From contig NC_084773.1 of the NCBI RefSeq assembly GCF_028858725.1, positions 9,538,350 through 9,602,349 on the forward strand: DNA of 64,000 nt, in the 5' to 3' direction. Shown here piece by piece: positions 22,151 through 37,200 of this stretch. Positions within the stretch are counted from its first letter, which is position 1, and each line of letters starts with the position of its first letter. A program made the position numbers and the translations under genes. Below the pieces are notes generated by a model. It was not told the DNA's origin and made no database searches. It saw only the letters and a program-made list of their open reading frames with translations. This DNA comes from Colius striatus (lineage: Eukaryota; Chordata; Aves; Coliiformes; Coliidae).

Positions 22151-22282
22151 TCATGTTGTGCCAGTTTTGAGCAAGATATCCTGTAAGTCATCTGGAAGTG
22201 CTAGTATAATGTCATTGATGTGTGTCTGCAGCTTTTTCAGTGTGTCAGTCTTCACAGGAAGGTGTTCTCTGTCAGCCTGCAA
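22151..22282 (-). CDS. DENND6A: DENND6A coding exon 20 (last)
   Basis: Residues 548-590 and stop [23 protein letters not shown], then [20 protein letters not shown] and GTT. Acceptor TTTGCAG. Confidence 0.95.
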   Translation of the reverse strand: MQADREHLPVKTDTLKKLQTHINDIILALPDDLQDILLKTGTT

Positions 22283-25200
22283 CTGCAAAGGTACAAGAAA
22301 GCATGATTTCCATTAAAAATGCAAGTTTCCTTTAAGACACGCAAATGTGACATATTAGCACATCTGGGAAATTACTTTCTCATTTGCCAGCTGGAATTTG
22401 GACTGTAGCAGGTTTCCTCAACCATCACACAATGGCATGCACTAATACTGACTCAGTCTTTCAGTAAGCACAAGAAAGTTTGTTTTTCTTCTTCCGTAGA
22501 GGGTTCAGCCCTTCTCTCATTCAGATCAGTCTCAGTTGCAACTAATTTAACAAAGATAAGATCAATGCAATGCTATCAAACACAGCCAGATGAAAAGCTA
22601 TCATGGCTTTGTTTAAAAATGTGAAGGACTGATTCCTTGAGCTACCTGGATCTTAAAGAATATTTTCATTTAAGTACCTGTAAACAGAACTATACAATAC
22701 TTTTATTTACTTAAGTCACGCACATTTGAGGCCTGCTCAATTCAGTTACTTACCAGTTTATTCTTTAACTTTAAGACAAGATCTACCGTTTCCACTTCAG
22801 TGTGCTTCTGACTCCAGAAAACCAAGTTCTAAAAAAACCAGAAATGAAAGACTGAAATAATTACAGCAACATAATTCTCAGAAGTAGTGTTAATTTACAC
22901 CTACTGTTCAGAATGAGTCTCCTATTTTTCTTTATCCTCATGCCATTCACTCACTCATTTTACTCATATACTTTCTCTACTGTGAACTGCAAAATCTGCT
23001 TTATTTGCATGTTTTCCCAGGACTTAGAATAACACGAGACTAGCACAAAACACAACACAAACAAACAAACAAAACCATGCCAAAAAGGCTTAGTTTCAAA
23101 AATAGCATCTACAATAAAAAATGGCAGTGAATGTCTACCAAATCAGCTGTGCCACCACAATGAAACATTAAAACAGTGCCAGGCAGCACTTCTTGTTTCT
23201 AGAGTATTAAAGGAGATCACCATCAATAACTAATGAAATATACTCATTAAGTGATCTTTCTTAGGGAATTACTGTTCCCTCACCCAGTAAATGAGTAAAT
23301 TTACTCAGCAGTAAATGATTATTTACTACTCATTTACTCATTTAAACGAGTATTTACTACTCATATATTAAAGACATTTGCTAATGTACAGAAAGATGTT
23401 AACACTTGGATCAAAAGAAAAAGCCAGTAAGGCACAGAATCAATAACACATTTGTGGTACATTTCCTTTTCTTTGCAGGATGTTCATGTCAAACAAGTTG
23501 GATGGATTCTAGGTGATACAATTGTCCTAGCTATCGGCCTGCAAATTATGGAGGCTGCTCTATTTGAACAATCTATTTGGGTTGCTACAATTTACTGTTT
23601 GGGAATTGGCAAAGCAGATGAAAAAAATCAATGGCTTTTTAAAAATAACCACAGCAATTTTTGTTTATTTTAAATCTGTTTTGTTTTTGGTTTTCCTATT
23701 CCCTCTTTAACTGTACAATCTTCTCTCTTGCAATACCTTTATTTGTTTTACTGACTTGTATTAATAACCACTTCAACTTCTTAAGCATAGATCATTCAAG
23801 TGGTATTTTGTCAAGAAACAGACTTTGCTTCTCAGCTTCCAGTTACTATGAATCAGTTGTAGGCTTATTTACTATCCATACCTCATTAGTTGACAATTTT
23901 CTGTAACTGAGTTTATACAAAGCTACACACTTCAAAGCTACAAACTATATCACAATTAAAAATGTGCTCTCAAATGAAAAGCCAAGGAAGGAACCTGAAT
24001 TAAATAACATCTAATAACAATGGAGGTTTTTTCTGAGGGGGTAGAGTCCATTTCAAAATGCAAACCAAAATAATTATTGAAGATACATTTAATGATTGAT
24101 GACGGTTCTTATAAAGAAGTGAACTCAACTGTATTTCATACTGTTCTCTTTTGCTCTGTTAGTTCTAGCTTATACTTGGTTAACAAACTTATGTTTTCTT
24201 AGATCAGGCTTGGTAAAACTTTTATCTTCAACCAATGAAAACAGCAGGAGTAAACATATATTCTCCCTCCAGTGGGTTTTATTAAGAGATAATAATTATA
24301 CTCCTAAGGACACATTTTTTTCTAACCTCATTACAGAGTGCTTCTAAATGGAGGGCCTCCAACTTCAATGTCATTTCCTTCTGCCGGCTCCTAAACCAAC
24401 CATCAAAGTTTGGTGATTTCAAGAAATGCCTGGTAAAAAAATGAAGCAAAATTAATTTAATATTTTGATTAGAATTTTGATAACATTCCATTTTCAATGT
24501 AGTCAAATGTAAAATAATTATGTTTGAGGTTGAAGAAGATATTAAGAGCCTTTCTCTGTTAACTTTCAAAAAAAGTAATATTCTGAAGGAGTACAACAGT
24601 TGTTCCTATATATTAAGACAAGGATTGAGAAAACAATGTAACGAAAAGGTATCTGAAAGACAATCACAATTAGGAACTTTGTTTGGAAAAAAAGCAAGAC
24701 TCAGTTTGAAATAACCTCATTTTAATCTGTTTGATTGTAAGAAGGAATCAAGTTAGAACCAGAAATAAATCCACAAATAATACTGGTATACAGAGAGCTG
24801 TAACGTTAGTAGTGTCTTATGACAACCATTAACAGGTTACAGAGAAATGGATTTAAGTGAGTAAAGGATCCTAAGCACTACCACTTCCTCTTAAAGCATA
24901 CATTCTATAAGTAAGGGTTCAAGTAAATACTGATCGTAACTTTGCTCAGGAATAGAGCACTCATATTACTGATTTATCTTCCTTTATATAATTATTTATT
25001 TTATGCTGATGAAAGAAATTACCTGTAAAGTCCTATCCAGTCTCCTTTTAAACCTGATGTGAGCTGTGGACCTGCTTTTTCCAGTGTCTTCATAAAGTCC
25101 TCTTGGTTAAACTGCCTCAGCTGTGGTGGACTCTATGGAAAGAAAATTACAAGTCACTAGCATACCATAACAGTTTCTTCTAATCACCGATTTCCAGCTC

Positions 25201-28200
25201 ACGTGAATTAAATTTCCTTACCTTCCACGGTGATATGCATTTTTGCAAAGGCATTAAGCTTGCAACGTAACGTTCCTAGGGAAAGGAAAGTTTAATATTC
25301 ATTATGTAAACAACTTTTAAGACACACAGTCCACGTGTGCATTTACTTATCACTTGTGACCAAACCATTTTCTCTACTAAGCACTGTCATGCAGGGTGAG
25401 GTCGTGCATATTTACACCACATAAGAGCATACGAAGGAGCTTATTTAATGCCATTTGTACTCCCCAACTACAGAACTTTATGTCAGCAAGATTCAGAAGG
25501 ACATGAAGGAAAAGGGGCCAAGAAGCCAATCCATCTATCTATCTATCTCTTCTGAACTCCATTCACTAATAAATCATCTCTTCTCTTTCATGACAGTCCA
25601 CAGGTACCTTCACATCATGTGCGATTCCCCAACAGTAATCCCACTTTGTATTAGGTATTTGGAAGTGACTTTGAGAGTCCCTCATACAAACATTAAATAT
25701 AGAACTAATCTACAGAACACTGTTATAGCTGTGGGCATCTCTGCAGTGGCAGTGGTTGGCAAAGGCATGTCTAGAGCCCCAACAGGCTATCTAATGTATA
25801 AGCAGTGGAGACATTTCTCAGCAAGGCCACTGCTGAAGCTTAAGGTCTGGGGACAGGAGGCTACTCTGCCTTAATAGCCCACACAAGCACATCTATACAG
25901 GCTGCTACACATTTTGAACACAATGAGCTTCAATAACACTACAAAAAGCCTGTTTTTTTTAAGAAACAAAGGATTATCCCCCATATACTTTCCTTGTGGC
26001 AGAGAACGTAAAGAGTGATCTCACCCTGTAAACTAAGATTTATGACAAAAAACGTATTCAGTTTCTCACTTGAAGTGAGCAAGATGGGGAGAATGACAAG
26101 GAAAGGTTTTAGGTTCATCCTACATTCCTAATCTGTCTCAAAAGAACAGAAGACATAAATTTCAAGAAAAAAACTCCTCCAACACTCAAATAAGTCTCTA
26201 GGGACTTCCCAGTTCTTCAACACAGAAACTGGATCCAAGCAAGCATGCTCTAAAACTCTAAAAAGTTCAGGTCATACACAAAAAAATGTTCAGAGAGCTC
26301 AGAAAGGGACAGCTGAGACAAATGTCCAATGCCTGAGGTATCACTTCCCAATTTTAACCACTTGCCTAGAGAAATGACTTAACTTGCCCACAACTTTTTG
26401 GGTCGAAGTTCATTGTTACATGGACTTCATACCCCCAGATGCTAGGTAAGTGCATATTACAACATAAATAGCATCATCCTAATGCAGAAATTAGAAAACA
26501 GATAACAAATTTCCATTTCAGTGCAAGCCAAAGCCTACAAACCTGCATGGAGTTAAATAAAAAGTTCATTTGTCAGCATAAAGATATGTCAGAAATCTGG
26601 AAACACTTTGCAGGATTTCAGTTTACAGGGTGGTAAGTTTTTACTATTACATTAGATGTCAATTCCTATTTTACAATTTGTTTCAGCAAATTGAGATACC
26701 TGTCTTGAAAACCTCCCCCCTACATCTGTCAACATTCAAGCACTCCAAACAACTGCACTGACTGGCTAGAAATGAGACAAAATATGCTCCCTAACTTAAG
26801 TTTGGAGATTTGAGCAGATGAAATATCACATTTAGAAAGCAAAACACCACATATCTGCCATTTCTGGAATTGCATCATGTTGTGCAATAAAATCTTCCAA
26901 TCCACTGAAAAAGATTTGGTCTATGTTGACCTTGATATCAAGTAGATGTATCTCAATGTTCAGTAATACTCTCCTGTAAAAGTATAATACCATCTTCTAG
27001 AGTCACCTGAATTTGCAGAGTCTCCTCTGTTGTATTGTACCCAAACCCAGAAGAAATTATCACCTGATAAAGCATGTTGTGTGAGAATCGTTCTTTATAT
27101 GAACAGAACACACAAACTACTGGCCTATAAGCCACATCTCCCAGTGCTCAGCAAATGTGTTCAGGCTACTCATGGCCCCATCATGCAGTCCACTAATGAA
27201 GATGTTGAGCTGTACTGGATCCAGTGTTAACTCCCAGGGCGCACTGCTTGTTACTGGATAGTTACTGGACTTAATCAGCCAGGCTAATGCAAAAAAAGCT
27301 GCTCCATATTACACATGTAAAAAACCCCATTAGTCTAAGAACTCACTAGTGGAATAATGAAGCTTTCCGTCAACTCCAAAAAATACCGCCGAAGAATCAC
27401 ACTCTGTGCTTCTGTGGGACGTTTCTGCTGTACACCCTTAAAAAAGAGAAACAGAGTATCACAGTAGGTCTTCTGTCTCAAAGGTGAGTAGTTGTGGGGT
27501 TTTTTTAAAGACTATTTATTCCACTGTTTCTGTATTCATTTGCCATAAGCCTACACATAGCATCTCTTAGCCTGAACCACGAAAGCAATAGCATCAAGTT
27601 TCTTTGCACATTTTGTCCTTTTAACTGCCAGCTTTCTATTTTCATGTAAAAAAATTCAAGGAAAGAAAAGCTTCCATAAACAAACCTGTGCAAATCAGTT
27701 CAAGTTGGGAAACCCTGACTCTTAAACACTTCGTATGTGAGATTTCTTGCCCAAAGAGACTAGAAGGAGATAGCAGAGGGTGGAAAACCCGTAACAGATT
27801 AACTGATCAGTCAATTAAATTCTCTAAATGATTAATCTAACTTCAAGTTCTACCATTCATGTTGTTATACCAACTGCTAATAAAGCAGCAGCAGCCCTTC
27901 TCTTACAATGAGAATGTGTATCTATCTACAAAGCTATGAACTGGGGCAAAGTGATCAGAATCCAATTTCACTTCAGTTACACTGACAAAGCTCAACCTTA
28001 AATGAAAACACTGTACAACAGTACACAATGCAATTTCCCCTAAGAAGAGATTTGCAGTATTACCTTTTGCAACTGTTTAACAATTTCTTCATCTTTGTTC
28101 AAGTATGGCTTGTAAGACGTATAAACGCCTAAAGCAAAAAAGCAACACATAGTCAAAGGAAAAACGGGAGTATGCTTTTTAAAATTAAAATACCGTTAGT

Positions 28201-31200
28201 TTAACTCTGAAGCAACTTATTACCAGGTTTGGAGTCCAAAGTTTTTAGGTTCTTCAGTTTTTTCACTTTCACTTGCTTTGGAATTTCACCTGCCAAAACA
28301 TTTAAATCCACCTTACTCGAAATCTCCATCTCTATTACTATGTCCTACAGTTGATGTGCTAATATTTACCTGCATTGTTTTTTAAACATATACTTTCATT
28401 TACAAGACTAATGTTGTAAGAAGCATTAGAAACACTGAAAAATATCCAAGTATATATCAGTAAAACATCTGGCAAACATGTGCAATAGCATACAGGCTTT
28501 TCACTTCATATAAGGATTTCTTGATGTAAGGAAAAAAACAACAAAACCAAACAAAAGGGACAATCTTCTGAATCAAAGCAGTCAAAAAAAATTGACTATA
28601 TAACAGTGAAAGACTGTTCTGCTGATTTCACATTCAATTCCATCTGCCTTTCCCCTTGGGATAAATGGCTTTCAGGAACAAATTTTTAGTACCTCGATCA
28701 AAATAAAAAATCTATACAAGAAATTAGACCAGCCACAGATTAAGTGTCATACGAATAATTTAAATGTCCTTTTCCATAGGCCAAACTAAGTTGCTTTGTT
28801 TTGGAAGTATATCCTTCTCTAGACAGAATTAATTTGTTGTAGTCAAACTGAATGCAACATTCTACAAAAATGAATGTCATGGTGTATTACCACTAACTGA
28901 ATATTTATGCATTTCCACTTTCAAAACCGAACTGTCACAGCAAACAGCTACATTCAAGAAGTTCATACAGTCATCAGATTACTGCAATATTTTATTACAG
29001 GGTAGCAACTGACATGTTATTCTAAGATGACACTAAAATTCTACCCAATCACGTAAGAAAATCATCCAACCTGAACAATGATTAACTACTGGAATGTTGC
29101 CAGATTAGAATTGTATTATCAAAATACTTTTACACAACTTACTACATCATTGTAAAATTCAAACTCAGCTTTCATATGGGTCTTACTTTCTGCGCACTTG
29201 CTGTGATTGATTTATTAAATTCTACCACCCTAAAATTAACATCAATAATAAAGAATGTTTCTCATTTTAATACCTTACCGGTTGAAATACAAATTGTGTG
29301 AAAGGTAAAACATTACGACTACTATTACCACCTTTTATTATTTAATAGACTAGACTCAACAATACAAGACACATAGTATTCGGGAGTACTATATTGTACT
29401 TGACAGACTTACATCTAAGAGGACTGGAACTAAATCATTATGAGTAAACTATGAGTATTGAACTAAATGACATATGTTTATAAATGAGTAAGCACACAGC
29501 TAGATATTGTCACACAAGATTGCAGATGACATTTGTACTTTACCTGGAAGTTTCATATCCCCAATTCGGATAATGTGAGGCCAGTGCTGAAGTGTTTTAG
29601 CAAAAAAAGGATTCGTCACCCCTAGAATGACAGATGGTCTAGAAAAATAATGGCAATGCTTAAAAAAATGACAGAGCTACTTCTGTCTTAAAGGTCTGCT
29701 TTAATTCTTAAATTAAAATTATTTTCCTTCTGTATTTAAGAGTAACATTTTAAGCTGCATGCAAGAGCACAGTATGTTCTTCCCCGTCTTAGAGTCACTC
29801 CTTTAAAAGCCTATTTCCAGTCTTTTCAATTGTTTTTGTAAGAAAGACAGAGGAATTTTAGCTCTACTCCAAATACTAACATACATAGTAAACAACCTTT
29901 CTGCTTTGCTACAGAGCAGACAATTTTTAAACACGGTTTACTAAAGTTTAACCAAATTCTTCCGAGAATTATTTCTAGAAGCTAAATTACATCCTGCATA
30001 ACCATTCTCATACAATCTGAAACACTCTGTCTATGTTTGTATGTTTTTCCACTGCTGTATGTCTGGCAATACTTTCACTGAGAGAAAACCCCCCCAAAAC
30101 AGTAAAAAAAAACCAAGGAAACAAAATAAACAAAACAACCACTGCCAGTTCAGACATCAGAAAAAAAAAGTATTCCTAAAATGATCAGTGAATCTAACAT
30201 GTGCACTCTATTCTAAAGTCAAGTCTCATTTAAATAACATCGTAAGAAATATTGGTGGGGTATGCTCTCAAAATAATGTTAGGATTAAAAACAAGAAGGA
30301 GGGGAAATGGGAGTCCTTAAAGCAGTTTCAAACAAAACCGGTTTTGTGGACTCATACTCTTAAAAAAACACTCTTAATTTCTGAATTACTTACAATACCT
30401 TTTTCTAACCAAGCTAGTGAAGAGAGATTTACTTTTTAAAACCATTGTTTCAACTAAGACACCAACTGGGTTAACACTACAAAATAGTTGTATGGAGGTT
30501 GAATTCTGTAAGCCACTTTGTTTAGTAATTGCTTGAATATAAAAACAATTACAGAACATTTTCACAAAGAGTTACTTACTACAGAGCTTGTGTTGCACAG
30601 ACAAACCCTTACAGAAAAGCAAAACTTTTCTTGCTTTCATATTTGCTGTTTTACTTATTCCGTACAGAAGTAACCAGTAAAGCTCAAATATAGTTTAATT
30701 ATGACATTGTTTCATAACTTCTTTATCCTATCTGACTGGAGTGAAAACAGCTAATCATAGATAAACCTTATAAATACGGAGTCTAAAAGTATTTCTCCAA
30801 TAATAAAAATTCAGAACAGTTAAGCAATATCTTAAAACTAATTTATGGCTATGAGTGGCTTTAAGCAACACCTTCACAAGTTTGATTTACTTACGGGGCT
30901 TGTGTGCGAGTTGTATATTCTTTGAATTCGCTGTCATGTATGGTAAAGTACGGCCTGAAATCACTGCAGTACTTTAATGGTGAAATACAGCTGCAAGGCA
31001 GAAACAGGACAAGTTTGCTGTACGTTTCCAGCGCAAAATTTCATGAAAGAAACAAGCAAACCTAAAATTTGTTATATTTAATCTACAACTCACTTGGTCA
31101 TTAGTCAGGAAATGCTAATACATTTACCTAACAAGTGCTAACACCGTTTCTGAAGACTCTGATGGTGACGGTGCCATCACGACAAGTGGTTCTCCTAGTA

Positions 31201-34200
31201 GTACTAGTTCCCAAAGCATCTGAATGTGAAAGAATACTGGGCAGAAACACCTAAAAACAGATTGAGGTATTTTAATACACTTACTATAAGGAGAAATATG
31301 CATTTGATTAGGACCAGAATGAAAAGGAAGTTTGCAGAGTATTTAACAGTCACTTGAAAAATTTAAAATACTCTTCTAAAATAGAAGATGGAATGACCTT
31401 GCTTCTTTATTGAAGTTTCCGCCTGCACGTTGTCTGAAGCATTTTTTAGCCAGCTTTACAGAGAAAAAGAATATTAAAACCGATTCTAATAAATGTCACC
31501 TTGCAAGCTATGAGATGTGTGTTACAAAAATATTGTAAAGCTTTGACTTGTGGGAATTCACATATAGGAATAAATAAGTCCAAACTCTTACCTGAAAAGA
31601 TCTACTTCATGAACCGTCGGCAGTCCCATGGAAATCTGAGCATCTGCCTAAAAGACATCACAATGCTTGTTTTTTAGTCATCAGAATGCCTAGGTATTAA
31701 ATTAAATAGTTTCCCTTAAATGCTTACAGATAGTAGATGGTGTATTTTCTAATTATTTACGACTACTGCAGTATGTACTACATTATCTCGACTATTTTGG
31801 CAGGTTAAAAGCGAGATTTCCCCTAACACATACACCACTTACAGGCACACAGCTGAGTCCAGAAAACACATTAAATATTGAAATGGTTTTAAACAATAGT
31901 CACACAGCACATGAAGGCACACACAGATTTGGTTTATATCCATCTTCCATGGCTAAAGATTTTTAATCCAGCTGTCATCCACAAAAGAAAAAAAAGAGTT
32001 TGGTACAATTTCACCCATTGAAATGTGTTGAAGTTCAGTGATTTTTGTCAGCCAATTATCCTCTTGGAACTGGATATCCTTCTTCTGAAGTACCATAAGT
32101 AACTGGGTTAGATTACTTTTTCAAGGAAGAACACAAATCTACACTCCTCCATTCAATGTTTCAAAGACTGTGGATTTCATTACCATGAGGATTTGCCACC
32201 CAACTTTTATGAACATCAATGAATAAAGGCAAGACGTCTTGGGGTTACGTAGAAGTATCTAATCTGTACCTGGTGCATATTCTGCACTATCGGCGTTGTT
32301 CCAGGCTTGTCCCGATATGTTGGAATCCGCAACTTGAAAGAAAAAGAAATTTTTTTGTTTCCTTGTATGGAATTCAGCAGAGACTTTTTAGTATCTACAG
32401 CAATTATATGTTAACCTGTGCACCATAAAAGATCCTCTCCCCAATCAACAAACCTAATCAACACCTCCCAGACCTTCATCTGAATGAAGCATACATCCAC
32501 TCCTGTTCTGAAGTACGAGACACTGAAAACAAGGTAGATATTGTAACTGTCTAGTATATAGAGGGAAAAGCACCCTCAGAGAAAATTAAGTGCAGAGTAT
32601 TTACCTTAATTATAATACCCATAATAGGCAAATGCAGTATCTTCCCTGGAATTGGTGGTGGCCAGCGATCAACATCACTACAAACTTAAGAAAAAGAAAC
32701 CATATATGTGATTTATAACAAGTTAATATGTGGTATAACTCATGATTACTGCAGTCACCACCTTTGTGCACACTGCCATTTTAAATTTGTGCTGAGAGCC
32801 CACACCATTTCTACTTATCTCTCGATCACTCTAAACTCTAAAGAAGCCTTACAGCATTTTTTAAATACTTAATGTATTACTTCATTAAAACTATAAAGTT
32901 TTTAAGTTCATCAAGAATAGTTTCCACAAATTGCTGCTCAGTGAAAATTCAAAGACGTGAATGTCGTACAGGACAGACAGTATAAAGAACACAGCACTTC
33001 TAGCCAAAGAGCAAATAACATTCCCTTTTGGCCCTCTCTGGTTCTTAAAGTTCTATGGTAAAGCTGAAAGCTGAGGCCCCTGTTAGCAGTGCTGTCCTGT
33101 GGTTTTTTTTTTTTCCTTTGGGTGCAAAAAACATCCCAAACCAACTAACAGAAACAACCCCAACCAAAAAACCCAAACCAAACCCCAGTCAAGATGACGT
33201 TTATACAATTGTTTAACAGAAGTTGTCTGAATGCCCTAAAGGACTGCACACTAAGGATTAGCATCAACTACTTGTGCTTTAACAGCTGGTCCTCAAATAT
33301 ACAAGACGTAACGGGGAGCTTCATCTCTCCAATGGAGGACCTAAAATTGATTAGTTCTTTTCAATGATTAAGAAATCAGGCCAGTTTGTTAACATTTCAA
33401 CCTTCTACCCTTCAAGAAGAACTCCAACTAGAATGTAACAGTGTTGCTTATTATTTCTCCAAAAGTATTGTGTGATATAACAAAAGGTGTTCCAGAATAA
33501 CACAATAGTACCAGTACCTGCTTCCAGGAAAGCTTCACTTTTTTCAAAATATTCTGGTGCTATTTGCTTAAGTAGAGTGCGAAAGAGATGGACATAAGGT
33601 AGCTTGCTGATGAGGACCAGTGACTGGTATAAAAAGTAACAAAACAAAAATTAAATTTTAAGTTAACCAGTTCTTTCCCTCAGTTCTATTGCAGCTCTAC
33701 TAATTATCCTCAGAGAATGTCAAGTATGATTTTTCTCACACATGCAAGCCAACCACCTATAGGAAACTGCAAACAAACAACTCCCAAAAAGTCATAACTT
33801 CATTTTTAAAGACACAGAACAATTTCTCTTCTGACAGTGCAGCTGAAGCATAGCATAACTCATTTAAAATTAAGACCAACAAGGAATTAAGTTAAGTCAG
33901 CAAGATACTCTTCTTGTTCCTCTGAGGTCACTCAAAAATAATTAATTTCAGAATCAATATTTTCTTAATACTAATAATGGAAATTACCTTCTGGAAATAG
34001 CCTCTTTTTAATGATTTGTCACGAACTTGTCTGAAATATACATAGCCATAGTAATATGCTGGATCTTTCTGCAAAAGTAAGGAAAGAATTCAATGTAACA
34101 ACTACATACTGTCCTTCTTTCTCAAGCATTCAGTACGCATTTTGAAAACTTATTTCCCTGCAAACTCCACAGTTGATTAAGTACAACATCTAGAAGGATT

Positions 34201-37200
34201 ACTCTGTTTACTGGCACTGCTTTTTTTAATAAGTACTTCAAAGAGAAAACACTAGTGTGTGGAAACAGCTGTGCTTTTTGGCTTTACTTTTTTATATCTA
34301 CAGTCTTCTGACACCATGAAAGCAAAAACAGAATTAATTTCCTGATAAAAAAAATCAACACTGATAATTCCCCAAAGTATCACTAAAAAGAGTTTACCAG
34401 TTTAAGATCTTAAAGTCCTGAATTGAAAAGATAAAAGTCAGTCTTTCAATGCATTAGTTTTATAAAAGATTCTTGGAATATTAAGGAAGCATAGTCTCAC
34501 ATTTCAAAGATAAAACATCAGCTTCATCCTTCCTACAGACAGGAATTCAAGTATTAACACATAAACAGATCTAAGTTGAGTTTAAAAATCAGACTCCCAC
34601 TAGCATAATTAAAGGCATCAGTATTCTATAATGACATGCTGAGAACAACTTTCAGGTAACTACCTCTTTAAGGTAACTGTTTCATCTTCAAAAACAATGA
34701 AGTGTGAAAAGAGGGAGAGATCTCAACCTTTTTTTAAAGTTACAAAGCGCTTCAGATGTCAAAAAAGGTAACAGTTTTCACAGTCTCATCTACAGGTTTC
34801 AAGTCAGTAACAAAATAGTTCTGGTCTTCAATTTAATTCCTGGCAATCTGTAAATCATATTAATAAAACTTAAATAATAGTTGATGTAATTAATTATTAA
34901 TTACTGTTATAATGACATGCTACAAAAAACATTTGCTGAGTTTTGTCTTTCAGGACATCAACTTCAGAGATTTTTTTAATCAAGCATTAAATTTAAGTTT
35001 GAAGACCCATACATTTATATTATCCAAAAGAAATACACTTTTTAAAAATTTCCAACCTTTAAGTAAACTGGCAGATCTCTATCCAATTGGTCCAGAAAAC
35101 AACAGAGTGAGACTTTCCTTCCTGGAGACCGTCGAAATCTAAAACAAAACTGTGTGTCCCCAAGACAACCTACACACGGGAAAGAGATAAACAACAAACA
35201 GACAGTATTCTGAGTTTGAGCCTTGTTTAACATGAGGACTCGTATACAGCCAAAGAAGTATAATAGCTTTTCATTTATCTTGTACTGCTATTGTGACCAT
35301 TTATATATTTTTAAGTGAATTATCTGGCATCTTCGGCAACAAAAAATATCCTACCTTGAATGAGAAACGAAGTCACTTGGACTTACAGTGAATGTATTAG
35401 ACTGTCATGTCCTTAACCATATTTACTAATTGCTGCCCTCCTACTGGTATTACAGTATTTTTTTGATCTGCCTGTATAGTTCTGAACATCCTAACCACAT
35501 GTCATTTCCTCTTTAATGACTACACTTAACCTTTGTTTTTTAACACCAAACAGCTCATACATAAGTCCCATCATGACCCCAGTGTTTTTGAAAGTTGCAA
35601 AACTAAGTGCAGAAAACTGAGTGAAACTGAGTACTACTTCCCAGCACTACTCTGAAGTTTCCCGGCATTTCTATCGAAACTTCTGAAAGAAAAATGTAAC
35701 CAAGTATATTGACTATTCACGGTCTGAAAATAAATTTGGGCTCAGTTTATATCATACATCAAAGACATTTTTTCAGGTGGTCTATGAGAACTGCAGTATC
35801 AGAGCTTGTATCACTGGTACTCTCACGGCTGTGTTCTCACCATTACAAGTGTTGCCTGCTGTTGAAAAACAAAAAGCTCCAAGAAAACTTTAGTTACAGT
35901 AGGAGCTATATAGGCTGGGTAAAATGTGCTACTCATGGGAAGAGAGGTAAGGGGGACTGCTAGAATCTTAAGAACATGAAGAGACATTACTCTTTCTAAC
36001 AAATCTGTAAAAACAGCTCCTTTTGAATACAGCTATTAACATGACACCATCAATTGAAAGACAACCTCCTGAGCATTACTAAACTTGTGATAAGCAAACT
36101 ATCTTCACTGTAACAATGTAAACATTTATGTAAGCAGTTATAAAACCCAAATTACTATTAAACTTACAGCTCCTGTTATAGCAGTACAGGACAAAGCTGG
36201 CAAAGGACACTTGCTTCTCCATATTGAACCTAATATCTTTGTTAGTGCTTTGTTCTTACAGCTTTCGGACATAACTTGCAGTGACCTCCAGGAAAAAAAA
36301 ATCATGAAGTCACTACTGACTCTGATCATCTGAACTCTTCAGAGGTGTCTTGTTTTACACTCGCTAGTGATAACCGACTAAACGCTAAGGCAGAGCTCCA
36401 TTCTCCAGATAACTGTTCTTCAGACTTAAAAGCTCACACACACACTGCTACAGTAACCATTCAAACCTTCTGGCAGGTGCATTGGCTGTACAACCAGCAG
36501 CACGGACTAATACTGGCATGTTCAGAGCATCCAGGTCTGGGTCTTTGATACACCTTGATGTTGCAGCTGGAAACTCACAATGCACCGCATCAAAACCAAA
36601 AGTAGTACATTATATGATGCGATAACCATCCAACTCAAACAGGTAACTAAAGTAAGTGCTTAGCAATACAGATCCAATCATCATAGGAAAAAGCACAGTG
36701 CGTGCCAATAGCACAGCACTAAATATTTGCTGAAAACGTCAGTCTAGTGAGAATGACTAATAACATATTATTGTTATAAAAAGCAAGAAGGTGTGACTTT
36801 ATTCCTCCTGAAAGTAAACCCTCCTTACATATATCTGTTCTGCCTAAAGCAACTTTACTACGATTCTTACTTAAAATAAAAAATAGCCTTTGTTCCCAAT
36901 GCATTCTTTTGTACTTTCAATACACCTTTTCATGGTTGGACAGACCTATAGCCATTCACAACAGGAGTGATAATAAGATACAATTTAACTTATATTCTCT
37001 TTCAATAACAGAAGAAGCTCTTCTAGTTCCATTTGGATATCAAGAGCAGAGAAATTATCTTTAAATATTAATGGAATTAACATTAAAGTGAAAAATTAGC
37101 CAAGATATTTTGTAAAATTACGTAAGAGAGCTCACACGCATATTAAAAGCATACATCTGCATCACCCCTTATGCTGCAGGGCAACCAAAAGCACAGAGCA

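Noticed and set aside
35139-35140. TTTTAG as acceptor for DENND6A exon 4
   Set aside because: It would drop [10 protein letters not shown], which is conserved in the family; the GTGTAG at 35170-35171 keeps it in phase.
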